Shown here: positions 3,904 through 7,738 of the stretch, in pieces
Layout: each line of letters opens with the position of its first letter
Numbering within the stretch: the stretch's first letter is position 1
Source of the DNA: Clostridia bacterium
GTDB lineage: Bacteria > Bacillota > Clostridia > Monoglobales > Firm-18
Assembly: GCA_017408205.1 (NCBI GenBank)
Contig: JAFQVC010000020.1
Coordinates: forward strand, 1 to 7,738
Length of the DNA: 7,738 nt
Direction: 5' to 3'
Notes under the pieces: generated by a model
The model's input: the letters and a program-made list of their open reading frames with translations, nothing else
What the model was told of the DNA's origin: nothing
Database searches by the model: none
Program-made: the position numbers and the translations under genes

Positions 3904-6030
3904 ATGGGCTTAACTAAAAATTCTACGGGAATAAAATCGGTTGATAACGGATTTGTTGTTACGAAAAATAACGAAACGGACAAAATTGTTGCACTTGCAG
4001 GAAATCCGAATGTTGGTAAAAGTACCGTTTTTAACTCACTTACCGGTTTAAAACAACATACGGGCAACTGGCCGGGGAAAACGGTTACAAATGCTTTTGG
4101 AACTTGTAAATATAACGAAAAAGATTACATATTGGTTGACATACCGGGTACTTATTCACTTATGGCGCATTCAAAAGAAGAAGAAGTCGCCCGTGATTTT
4201 ATATGCTTTGGTAATGCTGACAAGGTGATTGTGGTTTGCGATGCTACCTGCCTTGAACGAAATCTTAACCTTGTATTGCAAACGACAGAAATTAAAAACA
4301 ACGTAATTGTATGTGTTAATCTTATGGACGAAGCAAAACGAAAGGGAATAGAAATAGATTTGGATAAATTGCAAAGTATTCTCGGTGTTCCCGTAGTTGG
4401 CACTGATGCTTCAAAAGGCAGGGGCTTAACAGATTTACTTGATAAAATAGAAACTATAAATACCAACCCTTTTACTGTAAGATATGTAAAGCCAATTGAA
4501 GAGGCACTAAATAAAATAACAAATATGCTGAAAAACAAAATAGAAGATACTGAGTTGAATTTAAGATGGATTGGCTTAAAACTGTTGGATTATGACGAGG
4601 AACTTGTGTCAAACATTTCAAAATATGTGGGTTATGATTTAGATAAAGACGCTGATTTTATAAGAGTACGGGATAACCTTGCCAAAAAAGGGTATTGCGG
4701 TCAGAAACTTACAGACGCAATAGTTTCCTGCATAGTTTTAACTGCGGAGGATATATGCAACGAAACTGTAGTTTACAGTAATACGAAATATACTAAGAAA
4801 GACAGGAAAATTGATAAAATTCTTACAAGCCGTATTACAGGCATTCCTGTTATGCTGTTGCTTTTGGGTGTTGTTTTATGGATAACAATAGTAGGTTCAA
4901 ATTACATTTCCGACTATCTGTCTGTTGCTTTATTCTGGGTGGAAGACATGTTGGTGAAATTTTTTGTATATATAAACGCACCAAGAACTTTGTATGAAGT
5001 GCTTGTGTTCGGTGTTTACAGGGTGTTGGCGTGGGTTGTTTCCGTTATGCTTCCGCCAATGGCAATCTTTTTCCCTCTGTTCACTTTGCTTGAGGATTTG
5101 GGGTATCTGCCCAGAATTGCATTTAATCTTGATAAATCATTCAGGAAATGCAATGCCTGCGGAAAACAGGCACTTACTATGTGTATGGGTTTTGGTTGCA
5201 ACGCCGCAGGGGTTGTGGGGTGCAGGATTATAGATTCACCAAGAGAACGTCTCATTGCAATGATTACCAACAGTTTTGTACCGTGCAACGGCAGATTTCC
5301 TACGCTGATTTCAATTATCACAATGTTTCTTGTTTGTTATGTTCCTGATGGCTTAAAGTCTGTGTCAGGGGCAATTCTTTTAACGCTGTTTATTCTTTTT
5401 GGTATAATGATGACATTTTTTGTGTCCTTCATACTTTCAAAAACGGTGCTTAAAGGGGAGGTATCTGCATTTACTCTGGAGTTACCACCTTACCGCAAAC
5501 CGAAAATAGGAAGAATAATTGTTACATCTATAATTGACAGAACATTGTTCGTTTTGGGAAGAGCAGTTGCTGTTGCTGCGCCTGCAGGGCTTATAATATG
5601 GGTTCTTGCAAATGTGAGTGTTGGTGGTACCAGTCTGCTCTTATACTGCAGTAACTTTTTAGACCCCTTCGCACGTCTTATGGGTATGGACGGAGTAATC
5701 TTGTTTGCATTTATACTTGGTTTCCCCGCAAATGAAATCGTAATACCTATAATTATAATGTCATATATGTCAACAGGTACTTTGATTAATATTACCGACT
5801 TATCGGTGCTTCGTGATTTACTTGTGAGTAACGGATGGACCTGGGTTACTGCAATATCTGTAATGTTTTTTTCTCTTATGCACTGGCCATGTTCAACTAC
5901 TCTTATGACTATAAAAAAAGAATCGGGAAGTATTAAGTGGACTGTATTGTCCGCCGTTGTTCCCACTTTGTGCGGTTTTGCTGTTTGCTTTTTGTTAAAT
6001 GTTGTCGTGACATTATTGTTGATTTTATAA
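3904..6030 (+). CDS. feoB: Ferrous iron transporter FeoB
   Basis: FeoB is the membrane protein that imports Fe2+ using an N-terminal G domain. The 708-residue product has G1 GNPNVGKS (33-40), G3 DIPG (79-82), G4 NLMD (139-142) and a G5-like DASKG (168-172), then a helical regulatory domain. Two Gate-type membrane halves follow. Conserved transport motifs are CNACGKQALTMCMGFGCNAA (416-435) and NSFVPCNGRFP (from 456, Cys461), with many hydrophobic helices from about 310 to the C-terminus. About 26 residues precede the G domain, more than in many FeoB. ATG 3904 follows GGAGGTG, which is sequestered in a hairpin. It probably forms an operon with feoA; no FeoC is seen. Confidence 0.97.
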   Translation: MGLTKNSTGIKSVDNGFVVTKNNETDKIVALAGNPNVGKSTVFNSLTGLKQHTGNWPGKTVTNAFGTCKYNEKDYILVDIPGTYSLMAHSKEEEVARDFICFGNADKVIVVCDATCLERNLNLVLQTTEIKNNVIVCVNLMDEAKRKGIEIDLDKLQSILGVPVVGTDASKGRGLTDLLDKIETINTNPFTVRYVKPIEEALNKITNMLKNKIEDTELNLRWIGLKLLDYDEELVSNISKYVGYDLDKDADFIRVRDNLAKKGYCGQKLTDAIVSCIVLTAEDICNETVVYSNTKYTKKDRKIDKILTSRITGIPVMLLLLGVVLWITIVGSNYISDYLSVALFWVEDMLVKFFVYINAPRTLYEVLVFGVYRVLAWVVSVMLPPMAIFFPLFTLLEDLGYLPRIAFNLDKSFRKCNACGKQALTMCMGFGCNAAGVVGCRIIDSPRERLIAMITNSFVPCNGRFPTLISIITMFLVCYVPDGLKSVSGAILLTLFILFGIMMTFFVSFILSKTVLKGEVSAFTLELPPYRKPKIGRIIVTSIIDRTLFVLGRAVAVAAPAGLIIWVLANVSVGGTSLLLYCSNFLDPFARLMGMDGVILFAFILGFPANEIVIPIIIMSYMSTGTLINITDLSVLRDLLVSNGWTWVTAISVMFFSLMHWPCSTTLMTIKKESGSIKWTVLSAVVPTLCGFAVCFLLNVVVTLLLIL

Positions 6031-6047
6031 CGGGTGTTTGGTATAAT
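6019..6047 (+). promoter_or_regulatory. Promoter of the citrate synthase gene
   Basis: TTGATT (6019-6024) lies exactly 17 nt before a perfect TATAAT (6042-6047), which is preceded by TG at 6039-6040 to give an extended -10. The -35 box is inside the last codons of feoB, before the stop at 6028-6030. Transcription should begin near 6053-6055, giving a short leader of about 30 nt. No terminator is visible after feoB, so read-through from feoAB is also possible. Confidence 0.85.
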
Positions 6048-6082
6048 GATAATGTACAATAAAACTATGGAGGGACAAAAGA

Positions 6083-7432
6083 TTGAAAAAATCGTATTCA
6101 GAAATAACAGCTTATGTAAAAGAACTTGCTGCTTTGTCATGCAGTAACAATAATATAAAGCCGGAAATGTATAACGAGCATAATGTTAAAAGAGGTCTTC
6201 GTGACCTTGACGGTAACGGCGTAATAACAGGTCTTACCGAAATTTCTCATATAAAGGCAAAAGAAAAAGACGGAACTCCCTGTGAGGGTGAACTGTACTT
6301 TCGCGGATATAATGTTAAAGAACTGGTAGCGGATTTTAATAAAAGCGGAAGATTTGGTTTTGAAGAAGTAATGTATCTTCTTTTGTTTTCGGAACTTCCA
6401 AATAGAGAGCAACTGGATAAATTTAAGGAAACACTTGCGGAGTATCGCAGTCTTCCTCAGTCTTTTGTCCGTGATATGATATTAAAAGCACCCAGCAAAG
6501 ATATGATGAACACCCTCTCAAGAAGTGTTCTTGCTTTGTATTCTTACGATGATAATCCTGACGATACTTCAGTGGAAAACGTGTTAAGACAATGTATGCA
6601 ACTTATATCTGTGTTTCCGCTTTTGGCAGTTTACGGTTATCACGGGTACAGACATTATCACCTTAACAAGAGTTTACATATAAGAAACCCGAAACCACAT
6701 TTGTCAACTGCGGAAAACACTTTGCATATTCTTCGCAAACGAGGGGATTTTACGCCTCTTGAAGCACAGGTTCTTGACCTTTCTTTGGTTTTACACGCTG
6801 AACACGGAGGAGGTAACAATTCAAGTTTTACAACTCACGTAGTTACATCATCGGGAACTGATACTTATTCTGCAATTGCGGCGGCTCTTGGCTCTTTAAA
6901 AGGACCAAGACACGGCGGCGCAAATGTTAAAGTTGTAAATATGTTTGACCATATGAAAAATTCAATTAATACCAAAAGTGAAACTGAAATTGAAGATTAT
7001 CTTGTAAAACTTCTTAATAAAGAGACTTTTGACAATGCAGGTCTTATTTACGGTATGGGACATGCGGTTTATTCCAAATCCGACCCAAGAGCGGACGTTT
7101 TAAAACAATGTGCAAAAGATTTGTCTGCAGAAAAAGGACGTCAGGAGGACTTCCAACTTTACGAAACAGTTGCCAGACTTGCGCCACAGATTATTGGCGA
7201 AAAGAGAAAGATATATAAAGGTGTAAGCGCAAACGTGGATTTTTATTCAGGGCTTATTTACAAAATGCTTGAACTTCCCTACGAGTTATACACGCCTATA
7301 TTTGCAATTTCAAGAATTGCAGGTTGGAGTGCTCACAGAATTGAGGAAATTCAGAATAACGGAAAAATTATCCGTCCTGCATACATCAATGTAAAAGAAA
7401 AAAAACAATATGTAAGTTTTGATGAAAGATAA
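6083..7432 (+). CDS. Citrate synthase (citrate/2-methylcitrate synthase family)
   Basis: It condenses acetyl-CoA with oxaloacetate to citrate in the cytoplasm, or propionyl-CoA to methylcitrate; sequence reading alone cannot separate these. The 449-residue product has all active-site landmarks of the Si-type family. LHAEH (His238, His241) matches the substrate-binding His pair, and GPRHGGAN (His277), GMGHAVYSKSDPR (His327, Arg336) and NVDFYSG (Asp386) supply the catalytic His-His-Asp set. The usual aromatic or small residue two before His327 is Met. The start is TTG 6083, 8 nt after GGAGGG (6069-6074); the first in-frame ATG is 28 codons on. It has its own promoter, and a lipoprotein gene follows after 15 nt. 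Confidence 0.93.
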   Translation: MKKSYSEITAYVKELAALSCSNNNIKPEMYNEHNVKRGLRDLDGNGVITGLTEISHIKAKEKDGTPCEGELYFRGYNVKELVADFNKSGRFGFEEVMYLLLFSELPNREQLDKFKETLAEYRSLPQSFVRDMILKAPSKDMMNTLSRSVLALYSYDDNPDDTSVENVLRQCMQLISVFPLLAVYGYHGYRHYHLNKSLHIRNPKPHLSTAENTLHILRKRGDFTPLEAQVLDLSLVLHAEHGGGNNSSFTTHVVTSSGTDTYSAIAAALGSLKGPRHGGANVKVVNMFDHMKNSINTKSETEIEDYLVKLLNKETFDNAGLIYGMGHAVYSKSDPRADVLKQCAKDLSAEKGRQEDFQLYETVARLAPQIIGEKRKIYKGVSANVDFYSGLIYKMLELPYELYTPIFAISRIAGWSAHRIEEIQNNGKIIRPAYINVKEKKQYVSFDER

Positions 7433-7447
7433 AGGAGGATTGCCATT

Positions 7448-7738
7448 ATGAAACGAATTTTAGCAATTACTCTAATTGTATGTTGTCTGTTTTTAACTGC
7501 CTGTAATAAAGATATTGGGATAATAGGCGGTGCCGACGGACCTACAAGTATTATTGTAACAAAGCGTTCATACGATATAGACAGATTTTTCAGAAACAAC
7601 TACGTTGATGAACGAAAATTGCCTGTTTTAGATATTGACATTGAAAATCCTTTTGTTTCGGATGACAGAACACTTGTACTGGATGACAGCATAGAAAACG
7701 CACTTGAACTTATGATATACGAGTATTATAAAAGTCTG
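7448..7738 (+). CDS. Small lipoprotein with GGADGPTS motif, 3' end cut off
   Basis: The first 97 codons are present and no stop is reached. ATG 7448 lies 9 nt after AGGAGG (7433-7438). The N-terminus MKRILAITLIVCCLFLTAC is a lipoprotein signal peptide with lipobox LTAC, so Cys19 should be lipidated and the protein anchored on the outer face of the membrane. Residues 24-38, GIIGGADGPTSIIVT, closely resemble a conserved segment of beta subunits of sodium-translocating decarboxylases (OadB/GcdB type). The remainder is acidic and soluble-looking (DIDIENPFVSDDRTLVLDDS) with no transmembrane helices, so it is not a beta subunit. Function is unknown. Tight spacing suggests co-transcription with citrate synthase. 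Confidence 0.85.
   Translation, partial: MKRILAITLIVCCLFLTACNKDIGIIGGADGPTSIIVTKRSYDIDRFFRNNYVDERKLPVLDIDIENPFVSDDRTLVLDDSIENALELMIYEYYKSL

Noticed and set aside
5490..6140. 216-codon open frame on the minus strand over the feoB 3' end
   Set aside because: It is a shadow of feoB, whose protein is clearly real over the same bases. It has no recognisable domain and spans the citrate synthase promoter.
7351..7599. 82-codon minus-strand frame over the citrate synthase end and lipoprotein start
   Set aside because: Both overlapping + strand genes have good ribosome binding sites and recognisable proteins; the reverse frame has neither.
1..7738. Insertion sequences, prophage, defence or biosynthetic genes
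   Set aside because: No transposase, integrase, terminal repeats or defence-type proteins are visible; all frames with protein-like content are assigned.

Overview
The window is about 7.7 kb of AT-rich DNA with every recognisable gene on the + strand. The gene order rpmG-secE-nusG-rplK-rplA-rplJ-rplL, strong AGGAGG-type ribosome binding sites, an L10-type attenuator leader, a single-transmembrane SecE and separate small FeoA and large FeoB all point to a low-GC Firmicute. A Clostridia-type (gut or anaerobe-like) genome is most likely. The species cannot be named from the sequence alone.

Region 1 (1-3564) is the ribosomal protein / transcription factor cluster. It opens with the 3' end of rpmG (L33), then secE and nusG, which overlap by 11 nt, then rplK (L11) and rplA (L1). 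Two nearly identical hairpins of the form GTGGGAGG...CCGTCTG...ACCAC lie directly upstream of rplK and rplA. They look like mRNA mimics of the L1 site on 23S rRNA, so the L11-L1 pair is probably autoregulated by L1 at two points. A consensus promoter at 2221-2249 then drives an L10-leader attenuator (2261-2360) ahead of rplJ (L10) and rplL (L7/L12). L10 carries an unusual 54-residue Ala/Pro/Glu repeat tail. A strong intrinsic terminator follows rplL, so the usual rpoB-rpoC neighbours are not here.

Region 2 (3565-6030) is a ferrous iron uptake unit, feoA-feoB. An 11-bp hairpin between the two genes would bury the feoB ribosome binding site, suggesting that FeoB translation is separately controlled.

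Region 3 (6019-7738) starts with a near-consensus extended -10 promoter whose -35 box lies in the last codons of feoB. It drives a citrate synthase gene (TTG start) followed, 15 nt after its stop, by a small lipoprotein gene cut by the window end. Just after its lipidated cysteine this lipoprotein carries the motif IIGGADGPTSIIVT. That motif strongly resembles a conserved segment of the membrane beta subunits of sodium-pumping decarboxylases, although the rest of the protein does not. It is the least explained object in the window.

The gene calls are conventional and secure. The more interesting content is regulatory RNA (twin L1 sites, the L10 attenuator with an extra complementary segment, the feoB hairpin) and protein tails or motifs (SecE, L10, the lipoprotein).
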